Positions 10,212 through 21,903 of a DNA stretch of 64,000 nucleotides are shown piece after piece. Location of the stretch: contig BSYO01000016.1 of assembly GCA_033239525.1 (NCBI GenBank), forward strand, positions 9,931,045 through 9,995,044, read 5' to 3'. Position 1 is the stretch's first letter. Each line of letters opens with the position of its first letter. Source of the stretch: Nepenthes gracilis. Lineage: Eukaryota; Streptophyta; Magnoliopsida; Caryophyllales; Nepenthaceae. The position numbers and the translations under genes were made by a program. The notes beneath the pieces are model-generated. The model had not been told where the DNA came from and did not search any database. It saw only the letters and a program-made list of their open reading frames with translations.

Positions 10212-12436
10212 TATGGCTTCCTGGGGTGCCACTGCAATTTTTTTGTTCTGTCCAGTGGGGATGTAGTGTCTCTATGTAGGAAGTATGGTATCTCTAATGA
10301 CATTTTAAACATTGTTCTCGAGGTCGACGACATAGCTTGTGACCCTCCCTATGGCTTTATCACCATTTATGAGCACTTAAAGGCCGGACTTCGCATTCCC
10401 TTTGCGCGGGCGTTAAACGAGATTTTATGGGTACCGAAGATCCTGGTGGCTTGTCCCACCCCCAATGTCCTCCGATACCTAGTTTCCTTGTGCTTCTTTT
10501 GTCTCACCAAGGGGTTTTTCCTCGACACTCGAGGCTTGAAAGTGGTTTTTCACCTCAATCAAGAGTATGACTGGATCTCCTTCACCCCTCACTCTGCGTT
10601 CAAGATAAGCGGGGGAAACCCCAAATTCATGAAAAGATGGAAGGATTGCTTCTTCTACTTGGAGGTTGTTTCTAAGTGGAGCATCTTGAACAACTGGGGC
10701 AAAGTTAATGGCATCTTCTCTGGTGATGTTCTGGAGCAGGAGGAGTAAATGACACGTGGTCTAGTGAAGCTCATTATGGATAATGCCGTCAACTTGAACT
10801 GCACTAGCCGCTAGCTCACCAGAGAGGCATTCGACAAAGCCAAGTGGGAGGTGACAGTGGAAGAAGACGATGAAGAGATCCATAAACCGTCTCTTCACCA
10901 CAACAAAAGAAGGTGGAAGGAGCTAGTCACCCATAACTCTCCTGAAGGGTTGACCATAGAGCCAAGTTGTCTCCCCTCCCTTGTCTGTCTCTGAAGAGGT
11001 TAGAAAGACTGAGGCAGTTGATGCGAGGCCGTCCCACCCATCCATTGGGGAATCTTCTTACCTAGCGGTCGTCGATGAGCGAGACTCAACCGTCGAGGGT
11101 AGCGAGTGCCCTTTAGTTCCCATTATGGGAACCACTTGCCCAACGGAGGGAGGATCAAGTGAGCCGATTGACACACCAAAGGCGGCTACGTAGGGCATTG
11201 TGATCTCCATCCCTTCGTTGCCTGAAGAATTCGTTTCTAAGCCTCCCGCCACTTTTGTTGAGGAGGCGACTCAAGATGGCTTGGCCGTGGAGGAGCTGAT
11301 TGTGACTAAGTCGGTAGTGGAGGATGCTGGAGACACCGGTTGGGAGGCCAGTGAGGCATCTCGGATGCCGGACACCACCCATTTCCCACCAGATGGCATG
11401 GACATAGTGAAGTTCCCTGTTGCTTCCGCCGTAAGGGCAAGTGGCGCTGAGTCCAGTGACATGGGCGAGCCTGCCCGGGCTCGATCCCTAGTTGAGTTCA
11501 GTGCCCCCTTGTTGATGAGGAGCCGAGATCTAACTCTGTTGTCGTGGCGGAGCAGAAAGTGGTTCGATGGCTGGTGTGGCAGGAGAGGCGCCATGTTCGA
11601 AGGAAGCGGTGCCTGAGGCCCCAGGGGACCTGGACACTTTTCCTTTTGATCCTGGCCTCAGCATAGTACTGTCGCAGAGTGGGAGGGCTTTGCCTGCTCT
11701 TCCCAAGACTTTATCGGGCCCATCTTCTGTTGATGAGCTTCCTTACATAGAGGTGAGGGTTTCGTGGCTCCCCGCTTTTGCATCTACTGACCACTTAATT
11801 GATTTTCTCTTTTCTTTTCCTCATTTTTTTCCCATTGTTTGCAGCCACAGGAGGTGCTACACATAATGGGGGCTTGTTTCGCCAACAAGTGGCCATGGTA
11901 TGCCAATGGGATGCTAAGATCACCCATTTAACCCAAATGAGTGTTGACCCTGGTGTGCACAAAGAGGTTGAGGATTGGGCAAATGCTACCATTGTTGAGG
12001 CCTTAAGGAGTTGAGAAGGACCACTAGCCTTGACCACAAGATGTCGGAGATCAAGGTGAGATTCCAAGAGCTCATCAAAGAGAGATCCCAGGACTTGGAT
12101 CAGATCGATTCTCTAGAAGACACACTCCGGGGGGCTAAGCACCACCTTGTAGATCTTCAGGAGGAATGCTCTCAACTGGAGGATGAGCCAACAACCCAAC
12201 TTAGTCCGGTGGAGGTGGGCCAAGCCTTAACCAGCAGATTTTGGGATAGCGTTGGCCTTTACAAGTGGGTTGCAACCCTGGTGGCTCCAGATTTTCCCGT
12301 TGACTTTTTCCATCCGAGAAACAGTGGTGCCTGGCTTCGATCAGAGTTAGTCAAGTCTCTAGAAAGTGGTGGGGAGCCTTCACCTCATTCACCAGGGAGC
12401 TCCCAACCTCAGTGCCCTCATCCACTCGAACCATAG
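10212..12436 (+). pseudogene. Element 2 antisense extra ORF (PF04195-like), with intron
   Basis: On the strand opposite to pol, a long frame (to 10748) translates to a domain like Pfam 'putative gypsy type transposon' (PF04195): about 50-70 residues in are CRKYGIS..., DPPYGFITIYEHLKAGLRIPFARALNEIL and NVLRYLVSL. Later frames are acidic and low-complexity (10981-11752). After a probable intron (11753-11844) comes a coiled-coil segment and a C-terminal block FWDSVGLYKWVATLVAPDFPVDFF (about 12235-12315) that is also found in elements A and B. The likely ATG at 10212 is out of frame with the domain, and further shifts occur, so the gene is broken. Antisense extra ORFs are known in several Tat-lineage elements; their function is unknown. 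Confidence 0.75.
11753..11844 (+). other. Probable intron in element 2 antisense ORF
   Basis: The donor is CATAGAG|GTGAGGG at 11753 and the acceptor is a long pyrimidine tract ending TTTGCAG at 11844, giving 92 nt. Elements A and B have short introns at the corresponding place between the acidic region and the coiled coil. Confidence 0.65.
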
Positions 12437-13239
12437 GTGTATGCGGCCTTTTGTATTTTCGGAAAAGACTGACTCTCCTTGTACATTTTTATCTGTTAAT
12501 AAATTAATTGGACCTTTGCATTCATTGTTGCTATTGTTTTTGTATTTATATTGAATTCTCACTTTTAATGCTTTGTTATTTGCCAACAAAGCATTACTTC
12601 CATCATTACTGGGCTTGGTGTGGACACAAGGATCTAGGTGTGCTCATTCCTGTAGAGGGGAAGTCACGACACTTTGGTTTTTATGGGGTGGTACTCCTTC
12701 CTATAAGTAGACGTCATCTCACATATGTTGGTAAGCCTCACTAGGGCCAACTAGGTTTCATAGCTATAGCCACCGAGCTCTGGCGAAGCCTAGGCCATCA
12801 TCCTCACGTAATCATTTGCGCTCGATCCTATTAGGGGACGTCGTAACTTTTATGCGTCTGGTCCTAATCTACCGATCAATGTCGACTGATGGTGCTCGTC
12901 TATGTGGGAGAGAGTTAACATACGCATGCTGAAAAGCCCCCTGAGATTTTTTTGGCCACTTGATGGGGAGGTTCAACTCTTGGTCTGCAAGGACCCTAGG
13001 CCGTGACATTTGACCTCACCTAGGCCGCTTGGTTAATGGGACTAAGGTTTTGTGACCGGGTCGCAGTCGATTGAGGTTCATGTGAAAGAGTTTACCCGAT
13101 TTAGGGGCAGTCAAGGTCTTTGATTTTATATAAATACATACAAGAATTCATATGAACAATTAAAAATCACATGAACAATCATTTTTATTAATTTAAACAT
13201 GGTAAATGTTACAAGCATTCGCAATGATGTATGCCAAAC
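12437..13239. other. Spacer between antisense ORF and pol of element 2
   Basis: Non-coding by eye. It contains TTTAGGGGCAGTC (about 13100), a short block also found at the same place in element B (58620). The 39-bp minisatellite present here in elements A and B is not recognisable. Confidence 0.5.
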
Positions 13240-14700
13240 TTACCTGAGTTCGGCAGTAGGTTATTGGTAATATTTATTGAGGTGGATAGTGTTCCATATC
13301 CTCAGGACTAGTTTGCTGTTCTAGATGCATAGGTTGTATGCGCTGCTCCAGAGAATAGTTGAAATAAGGAATGACCCCTCCCAATTTGAGAAGAGTTTAT
13401 TCCTATTGGCATTCTTACCCGTGACTTCTATACTCCGCCGAATTTGGTCCTCCACATCAAATTGGCACGCTTTTACCCTCTTATTGTAGAACCAAGTGAT
13501 CCACTACTGATAAGCCGTCGTGCATATCTTGGATGCATCCTGGGCTTCTTCGACCAAGTCGAGATGCTCTCTAAATTGTTGGGAATTACTGAGAGGATCA
13601 AAACTTTCGACCATGAAGCTGGACATTCTAATTTCTACTGGAATGACTGCTTCATCTCATTGTATACACTAAAGGGCGTTTCCCGGGTAGGCTATTTCAA
13701 TGTCGTCTACTATGACCACAATATGGAAGGTGGCTCGTGTACCCAAGAGCCTCCTACATCTTCTAGTTTCGTCTTCAGCTCGTGCAACAAGGTCCGATTC
13801 TTAATTTTCACTTGCCATTTGTTTGCGGATAAATGGTGAATTGTGAACCAACTTTATTCCCAAATTCGAATAGTAGTTGGTAAAATACTTGCCAGTGAAT
13901 TGGGTTCCATTCTCGATCAGTATGATATCGGGGATCCCAAATTTGCAAACAATACTCTACCAAATGAACTCTATCGTGTTTTGTTCGGTGATCTGAGCAA
14001 GTGGGGAGGCTTCACCCACTTTGAGAAGTAGTCGATGCCAATTATGATGAATTTTCTCTGCTCGAATGCAATGAAAAAAGTGTCGCGTATGTCAAGCCCC
14101 CACTATACGGATGGCCACGGCAGCTGCAGGGATCGCAACTCCGTGGATAGCTGATGGGTAATGTTGCCATGGATTTGGCAATTTTTGCACGCCTTCACAA
14201 ATTCCATGGCATCTGATTTCATTGTTGGCCGATAGTAATCTTATCGTATCATCTTAAAGGCAATGTTCTTTCCACCAATGTGTAACCTAAAAATACTAAG
14301 GTGCACATCGCTCAGCGCGTAGTCGGCTTCTTTTGGCGTAAGACACTGTATGTAGGGGTGGAGTACCCACGATGGTATAGTTTTTCGTCCACAATGGTAT
14401 ACCAGCCTGCTATCCTTTTGACACACTTGACTTCTTTCAGATTTTTTGGTAGAGTGCCATCGGTGATATATCACTAATAAGGGGCCATCCAGTTTTTGTC
14501 GTCTGATACCTACACCACTTCCTACGCAGGCTCCTCTATGCTTGGGAAGTCTAGGACTTCTTACATGTCCCAAGAGTACTGTTCTAGATTTTCAATCGTC
14601 GCCATCTTCACTAGCCAGTCGGCCTTCCAATTGTCCTCTCTTGAGATGTGCATTACCTTGACTATGTCAAATATCTAGGTCATGCCTCTCGCTCTAGCGA
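13240..14700 (-). pseudogene. Element 2 integrase and C-terminal tail (broken)
   Basis: Minus-strand blocks match gypsy integrase. The zinc-binding region is near 14241-14350 (YALSDVHLSIFRLHIGGKN-like), the core IIGIDYFSKWVKPPHLLRS lies at about 13985-14050, and a DPKFANNTLP... region follows. The tail runs to about 13240 and aligns with 58770-59216 of element B. Frameshifts separate the blocks. It would catalyse integration of the cDNA if intact. Confidence 0.75.
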
Positions 14701-16330
14701 GGTATTTCGCAAGTAAAGGGATAGACACCTCAAAATTCTCGAGGATTTGGTTGATGATCAGCTCCGAATCATTTTAGACGGCCAGATTCTTCACTAAACA
14801 TTCCCTTACTAGTTAGAGCCCGACGAGTAAAGCTTCATACTCGGCAACCTTGTTGGTGCGCTAGAATCTGAGGGTCTCTGAACACTTTATCTCCAATCAT
14901 TGGGAGTCTTCAAGACCACACCTACTCCACTACCCGATTGCATCGATGATCTATGTATGTGTAGCATCCGGGTCGAAGTTTCCTCTTACTGACGGGTGTC
15001 TTCATTGGATCGCGGGGATTCGAAATTGGGATTGTCATTTCAACTATGAAGTCTGCGAGAGCCTAACCCTTTATAAACAGCCTTGATCTGAACTCCATGT
15101 CAAACTCGTCCAATTTGATGGCCCATTTGATTAGTTATCCAGATGTATTAGGTTTCTGCAAGATTCCCATCAGGGATTGCTCAGTCAAGATGATGATTTT
15201 ATGGGCCTAGAAGTATGGCCGTAATTTTCAGGGTAGAATAAACGAGGCGATCCTTTTGACACATGAGTAACAAGTATTGGTGTCTATCAAAATCTTGCTG
15301 ATATAGTAGACCGACCGTTGTACATCGAACAACTACCAAATTAGAACCGAGTTTAGCATCATATCTAAAATTTCCAGGTATATGTACAAATCTTCACCTT
15401 CTTTCAGTGACGTCAAACGAGGAAGACTGGCAAGATATTCCGTTAGCTCCCGGAAATAGACTTGGCAATTGGCCATTCACTGGAAGCCATTCACCTTTAC
15501 TCTTCTCCGAGCCTTGAAGAAAGGAAGATACTTCTTCGTTGATTTTGTCAGGAAGTGGGTGAGTGTTGCGAGCCTCCTGGTAAACTTTGGACTTCCTTTA
15601 CGGTTCAAGGCGGACTCATATGCAGATGGCTTTTATCTTCTCAGGGTTTACCTCAATCCCCCACTGAGAAATGATAAAACCAAAGAATTTCTCAGATTAC
15701 ACTCCGAAAATACAATTGGCCGGGTTTAGCCTTATTTGGTGTGCTTGGAGTACTTCGAAGGCCTCATTGAGGTCACAAATATGGTCACCAGTGGCTTTAA
15801 TTTTGACGAGCATGTCATCTATCTACATCTCCATATTTTGGCCAATTTGGGTTTTGAATATTTTGTTCACTAGCCGCTAGTACGTGGCGTCTTCATTTTT
15901 CAAGTCGAAAGGTATGACTTTATAGTAATACGTCCCTTGATTCATCATGAAGGAAGTGTACTCTTTGTCCCCATGACTCATCTAAATCTAATTGTAACTT
16001 GAGTATGCGTCTATGAAATTTAATAGCTTGTGTCTAGATGTGGAGTCTACTAATAGATAGATCCTCAGTAGAGAAAAGTTTTCTTTGGAATATGCTTTAT
16101 TCATATCAATGAAGTCGACACACATTCGTCATTTTTCATTACTCTTCTTGACGAAGACTACGTTCGACATCCAGTCTGGGTATTAGACCTCTCGGATGAA
16201 ACTTACATTGAGCTACTTCTTCACCTCTTTTAAAATGGAAACTAACTTTTCTATGGAGTGATTTTTTCACTTTTTTCGAATAAGTTTATGACCGGTATTG
16301 AGGCTCAACTTGTGAACCATTATTCCGGGT
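14700..16330 (-). pseudogene. Element 2 RT, RNase H and aRNH (broken)
   Basis: On the minus strand, RT starts near 16330 (LSLNTGHKLIRK...) and the active site reads EM*IDDMLVK at about 15795-15835, so the YVDD tyrosine is a TAG stop and valine is isoleucine. Canonical RNase H follows (blocks around 15060-15330 matching element B: an ILQKPN..LIKWAIKLDEFDMEF-like run and ADFIVE). The aRNH follows at about 14760-14960 (Y..D near 14950, an E-Y-E-like block near 14840). Two RNase H domains in this order are typical of the Tat lineage. Confidence 0.75.
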
Positions 16331-16439
16331 CAATATCCTGGTATATCCGTGGGAGTCCACGCAAAGACATAGGAGTTCTTCCAAAGGAAGGTGATTAGTT
16401 CATCACTTAGGGGACTAGCCAGTGAGCTCCCAATCTGTA

Positions 16440-16935
16440 TGCACTTCTCGAGATCATTGGGGTCCAACAGGATCTGGTCGGTCACATCACCAGATTGGTC
16501 TTGTTTCAACGTAGCATCGTCCCAGTGGTCGAAGTTTCAGTTGGTTGGTCCGGTCACTTGGTCACTCCGGACCTCTCTGATATCGCATGCTATCAGAAAT
16601 TTCATCTTTAGGTACGGCATCAACAACACTACCCCAAATGTGGTCAAGCAAGGTTGCCCGAAGATAGCGTTGTTGATCAAGGGTAGGTTGACCACTAAAA
16701 ATGTGAGCATTTGGGATATCATTTTTAGGTACATTCCTAATGTAACCTCCAATTGGATGACTCCTTGGATTGGCACTAGCTCATTATCCAATCCGTACTT
16801 GTAATAGGAATTACAAGAGTTTGTATTATAAATAAAAACTTATTTCAATTGGTAGTCAACCATACCATTCAAAATGAGTGCACATATAACCAGAGGGTTA
16901 GAATGGAGAATTTTTACATGTGTCATATCATTATT
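16440..16935 (-). pseudogene. Element 2 protease, 5' end separated from gag by insert
   Basis: An open minus frame at 16537-16791 carries the Tat protease C-terminal half (GVIQLEVTLGMY, VVNLPLINNAIFGQPCLTTF, YLKMKF). N-terminal blocks (NDMTHV, NPLVICALILNGMVDYQLK) run to about 16935, where similarity to element 1 stops. It resumes at about 26506 (VISFS), so the intervening 9.6 kb is inserted at the gag-protease junction. Confidence 0.75.
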
Positions 16936-17837
16936 ATTATGACGGAGCTCATCTTGAAACCCATCATTAATTTTATTTATAACACATTATCTTTTACTCA
17001 TCAATATTACTATTTAAATACATCATAATCAATGGAACATGAGCCTTTCTTGTAATTACTTCAATTCACCTATACATAAATAATAATCTCAATATACAGA
17101 GAATCCAAACATATCGCCACATCATCAGTAGCTCTGATATTAGTCCAATAATAATATGATGTCAGCTTTATATGAAGAAAAGATACTTGCTAAATCGATC
17201 ATATACAAATCTACGAAAATAGTAAATATCTACAACATTTATCCGAGTGATATAAAATTATCAATGACATATATTGTTCCTTATATAGTCATCAAAATTT
17301 TTCCAGATACTTTATATCATATGTTTTTCACTCTACATCTAAAGTCAACTACAAAAAAAACTACATATATTACATACTTTTTCAAAAATATATGCCAGCA
17401 AAATAATATCTCTAAAGGTATATACTAAATTCTTTAATCTTCACTCCTACTTATCATAAAAAAACTCGTACAGGAAATCTAAAAAGTTAATAAAATAGTA
17501 AAAGAGAGCCAAATACTCCACAAGATACAATATATGGTAAAGATCATACAATCTTTTAATTTAAAATATAATAGTAGGAATAGAGATCATCATGAAATAC
17601 CATAACTAAAAACATGATCAGAATACTTATGCAATTCACTTTTAGATTTCACATCTTGATCTTTTCTTATTCTTTCTTTCAAACTATGCTAAAAAATTTA
17701 CTTTTCTTACTTTTTTTGGGGATTGGGGTCAGTAAGCTTTACTAGATAAATCAGCGGTTAATCAAAGCCTAGATTGTGGTTTTTTTTTTTCATACAATCA
17801 AAGGCCTATCCACCTTTTCAAGGACCCGAAAGTGGGC
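16936..17837. other. Unclassified AT-rich insert 'E' in element 2
   Basis: No coding sequence is seen. Read on the minus strand, a motif like a tRNA-Met PBS (CTAATATCAGAGCT, about 17128-17141) follows sequence ending ...GACATCA, suggesting the inner end of a decayed LTR. A poly-T run at about 17781-17790 and a CAAGGACCCGAAAGTGGGC block near 17820 precede the shared left edge of repeat D. I cannot assign it to a family. Confidence 0.35.
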
Positions 17838-18949
17838 TATCTATATATTATCTCCCTGTAGATTGAGCTAAAATCACATTACAATACTTATCCGACAGTA
17901 ATTTTCCACTATAATATACTAAGGTAAATCAGAATATACTATCTGTTGATTAATCCTTAATCTAATTTCTTAATTCATTTTAAATTTTTTTAATGAAAAC
18001 TCTACACTTGTTTTTAAAACTTTTTCTAAATTTTCTCAACCTTAAAAAAAATAATTATACTTCTTAATATTGTGTAGAGCTTCCACTCAAACTTTCATAA
18101 ATGCTAAAACTGAAATTTAGTATCTAAATATTAAAGATGCAGCAAAATAGCAAAATTATGTAATATGTAACTCCATAATATAGGGCTGAAATTTAGTATC
18201 TAAATATTAACAATGCAGCAAAACAGCAAGGTCTTGAAATATATACATATGGTGAAAATTCAAATGCGTTAGCCAGTTTAATAGCCTCAAAACGAATTTT
18301 ACACAAGCTGAAAAATCATGACTAGCACATAGTACATTTACCTGGTTCGGTTGTCAGTTTGATGGCCGGTTCAACATACTTTCTATAGACTAAAATCAGC
18401 ATCAATACATAATGCTTCGATCGGTTTGCTGCCGGTTCAGAACCAGTTCAACTAATTTTTCACGGCTGAAAATTTCAGTATCAGTAATAATGCTTTAGCC
18501 AGTTTAGTTGCTGATACAGCAACCGATTCAGTGGTCAGTTCAACTAATTCTCTACAGGTTGAAAAGTCAGCATCATCACATGATACCTTGGCTGGTTTGG
18601 CTACCGGTTCAATCGGTTCAACATATTTTCATAGGCTGCAATTTCAACATCAGAAAGAATGCCTTAGCCAGTTTAGGGGCCGATTCAGTGGTCGATTCAA
18701 GCCTAATTTCACAGGTTAAAAATTCAGCATCATTAGATGATGCCTTGGCCGGTTTGGTAGTCAATTCATCGGCCTATTTAACGTATTTTCATGGGCTGCA
18801 AATTTCAGCATCAGTAACGATGCTTTAACCGATTTAGCTGCTGGCTTAGGGTTAGTTCAGTGGCTGGTTCGCGCTTAATTTTACAGGTTAAAAATTCAGC
18901 ATCATCACATGATACTCCAGTTAGTTTGGTTGCCGGTTTAGGAGCCAGT

Positions 18950-19154
18950 TGTAACATCCCTGGGCACCCACATGTAAATATTATCTGCTTTGGCCTGGGA
19001 GAACTTCCTGGCGTCTCCAACCATACACAGGAAGCATGGTTTTGTTTCTGGCGAACCGCCCACAGGCTCCCAGGACGCGTCTACAAGGGAAATGTCTCCA
19101 CATCCTTATAAAGGCATCCTTCGTTCACCTTTCCATCCAATGTGGGACACCACA
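18950..19154 (-). repeat. TRIM LTR, inverted copy
   Basis: The reverse complement runs from TGTGGTGTCCCACATTGG to GGGATGTTACA and shares GGTGAACGAAG, CTTTATAAG, CTTGTAGACGCG and ACAATATTTACA-like blocks with the direct LTRs. Its U5 end faces outward. Confidence 0.85.
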
Positions 19155-19162
19155 ATGAACAT

Positions 19163-19365
19163 TGTAGTGTCCTATATCGGATAGGGAGGTGAACGAAGCG
19201 CGCTTTATAAGCTGTGAAGACCTTTTCCTTGTAGACGCGTTTTGGGGGCGGTGGAGGCCGTCTACCAGGTAGAAAACTGTGCGGGCTGGTTTGGCTTGCG
19301 ACGCCGTGAAGTTTCCCTATTTAAAGCGGACAATATTTACAAGCGGGTTACCCGGGGACGTTACA
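19163..19365 (+). repeat. TRIM 5' LTR
   Basis: Starts TGTAGTGTCC, contains a TATA-like CTTTATAAG, and ends GGGGACGTTACA. Two bases later comes the PBS. Confidence 0.88.
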
Positions 19366-19367
19366 AA

Positions 19368-19380
19368 TGGTATCAGAGCC
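19368..19380 (+). promoter_or_regulatory. TRIM primer-binding site (tRNA-Met)
   Basis: TGGTATCAGAGCC is the classic plant primer site matching initiator tRNA-Met, two bases after the LTR. Confidence 0.88.
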
Positions 19381-19433
19381 GAGGTCCAGTTCGGTGTGCC
19401 AGCGCGGATACTGGGATTCCTAAGGGGGTGGAT

Positions 19434-19636
19434 TGTAGTGTCTGACATCGGATAGAGAGGTGAACGAAGCGCACTTTATAAGCCGTGGAGACCTTTTCCT
19501 TGTAGACGCGTTTTGGGGGCGATGGAGGCCATCTGCCAGGAACAAAACCGTGCGGGCTGGTTTGGCTTGAGACGTCGTGAAGTTTCCCGGCCCAAAGCGG
19601 ACAATATCTACAGGCGGGTTGCCTGGGGACGTTACA
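19434..19636 (+). repeat. TRIM 3' LTR
   Basis: Starts TGTAGTGTCTG and ends GGGGACGTTACA. It is the same length as the 5' LTR and is preceded by the AAGGGGGTGGA purine tract. Confidence 0.88.
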
Positions 19637-19985
19637 CCAGTTCAATCCATTTTCATAGACTGCAAATTTTAGTATCAGTAAGGATGCTTTAGCCAGTTTA
19701 GCCGCTGGTTTAGTGGTCTGTTTAGTGGCGGGTTCAAGCCTAATTTTATAGGTTAAAAATTCAGCATCATCACATGATACCTTGGCTGGTTTGGTTGCTG
19801 GTTCAGCCGATTCTTAAGCTAGTTTAAGCTATTTTCATTTGCGGCAAATTTCAGCATTTGCAAAGATGCTTTCACCGGTTTAGCTGCTGGTGCAATGGCT
19901 GATTTAGTGTATCTTCAATAGCCGGTTCACAAGTTGAAAATTTTAAATCAGCACATGATGCCTTGGCCGATTTTGCTGCCAATTC

Positions 19986-20199
19986 TGTAATATCCCTAAT
20001 ATTTTTATTGTTTTAAGAAAATAAAATTGATAAATTAAGTTTTAATAATTATTTTTAATTACTTTCAGGTTTAAATATTTAGACTATTAACTTAAATTTA
20101 GATTAGTTAGTAAGTTAGATTAAATTAATTACAAACCAACCTAAATAAATTAATATTAGATAATCTTAGTGTATCAAAACTTCTAAAATATCAAGCCCC
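19986..20199 (+). repeat. Family-C LTR 5'-end fragment (plus)
   Basis: About 210 bp that is the inverted complement of 23364-23577, nearly identical by eye. After TTAGTGTATCAAAA the two diverge. It forms the left arm of a long inverted repeat around the C1 LTR. Confidence 0.9.
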
Positions 20200-20338
20200 G
20201 AAATTCCTCTAAAATACATACTATTCTCTACTCTGACTTACGAAATAAATCTAAGTCATCAAATATCATTGATTTGTCTAACGTCCCCATCCATTATTAA
20301 TTTCAAAAATCATCGAGTATTCACACAGTACCTTAATT

Positions 20339-20349
20339 CTCTGATACCA
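20339..20349 (-). promoter_or_regulatory. C1 primer-binding site (tRNA-Met type)
   Basis: The minus strand reads TGGTATCAGAG five bases after the LTR end (...GATCATCACA). This is the same primer class as the TRIM. Confidence 0.8.
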
Positions 20350-21867
20350 TTAGTTGTGATGATCGAGTTCGAGACCCTGACCCGACTCGGACCGTCACGG
20401 TGAAGGTCTCGAATCATCCGAAATCATAAATTATTCGTCATTAATGAAATCGACATCATTAAAAATATCGTTACTGAACCTCATAAATGTATCATTAATT
20501 CAATATCCATAACAGTAATAATGAATCACTTCAATAATATCGATGTTCCAAAATATGAAACTTCATATATGAGATATCTGATAAATATCTAAAGATTAAT
20601 GAATAATAAAAAGTCTCAGATTTTTATCATGGGAGCCTCGAACTCTGATATCACCTTTATCTGGTGGCTACCCAAAAGTCACGTAATCTCTTTTATTCTG
20701 TATCAACCTATCTAATTTGGAGCTAATAAAATACAATGGTAAGTTAAATACTCAACAAGTAAATAAAATCATCAATAGATGAGTACAATAAAACATCTCG
20801 AATGATACATAATGAATAAGCGTAAAAATAGTGGGTAATATCTCGACCACTGTCTGAGATTTAACAACAAGTCATGTATATAAATCAAAGGTCATGCGAA
20901 CAATTGGATATCAAGAAGCAACATGGATTCCATTGAATCCGATCATCAGCTCAATACGAGGTCACGATTGTATGAATGACAAAAGTCTCAATGGGCCTTA
21001 TTCGACCATAGTGAACCAAAGGCCGCGTATTTACCCCCCTAACGGTTGGGTAATACAATGGGGTTATCTATGGTATCCAACTACCTCTACAGTTCTCCCA
21101 GAGACTGTACCCATAACATGTCGATACTACCTCTGATACCCCTCACAAATGATATCCCAGATATCATCCTCTACGATGGTCATAGGTTATAAGCATCCCT
21201 CTCAACTCACTGTACGAGATAACAAGAATTTGATTATCACCTCAATCAAAGGTCACCTCTGTATGAGATAATAAGAATCTCCTTAGATCTTATTCTACTA
21301 TAGTGAACTAAAGGTCGTGTGTTTACGCCCCACCCCTGGGTAATACAACGAGATTATCTATGGTATCCAACTACCTCTAAAGTCCTTCCAGAGATTGTAC
21401 CCGTAGCATGTTGATATTACCTCCGATACCCCTCGTCAATGATATTCCAGATATCATTCTCTACAATAGTCACTAGATTATAAGCATTTCTCCTCAACAA
21501 CAACGACCTCAATTCTCCGGAATGGATTCAATATCGGAAGAGTATAGACTACTCTACGGTCCCACGGACTCCCATTCGTCCAGTTACCGTGGAGTCTTCG
21601 CACACTCTCCTTTACTTATCAATAGAGTGCCAATAAAATATACATACGCCAACGAAATTCACGCAAAGAATAATCCACTGGATTTCATCGATGAGGTATA
21701 GGAATAATCACATAATCGACTTGTAGTATTTCAAGTATACCAACACACATGCATAATTTTATATAAATGTATTCTACCATAAATGCATGTCAACATACAT
21801 GTAATTACATATCATCCCATATACAATTTTACATACTTCCTAAATATATACAAGCATAATTATTAAT

Positions 21868-21869
21868 AC

Positions 21870-21901
<32 letters not shown>
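21868..21901. repeat. (TA)n microsatellite in C1 LTR
   Basis: An uninterrupted TA-dinucleotide run of about 34 bp. Confidence 0.9.

Positions 21902-21903
<2 letters not shown>

Larger units (their letters stand above)
18950..19636. mobile_element. Rearranged TRIM: inverted LTR + LTR-PBS-PPT-LTR
   Basis: A 203-bp LTR (19163-19365) is followed by AA and a tRNA-Met PBS (TGGTATCAGAGCC from 19368), a purine tract (AAGGGGGTGGA, about 19422-19432) and a second 203-bp LTR (19434-19636). This is a 474-bp TRIM with no coding capacity. An additional LTR in inverted orientation (18950-19154) lies 8 bp to its left. CCAGT flanks the whole 687-bp unit on both sides (18945-18949 and 19637-19641), and removing it with one CCAGT restores the satellite. 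The two direct LTRs differ at about 25 of 203 positions by my count; the inverted one is clearly more diverged. Confidence 0.85.

Noticed and set aside
17127..17141. Definite tRNA-Met PBS in insert E
   Set aside because: Only about ten of twelve bases match and no LTR edge or PPT was found; kept as a possibility only.
18240..19985. CRISPR-like array
   Set aside because: Repeats are about 170 bp, contiguous and diverged, without spacers; this is a plant satellite in a retroelement.
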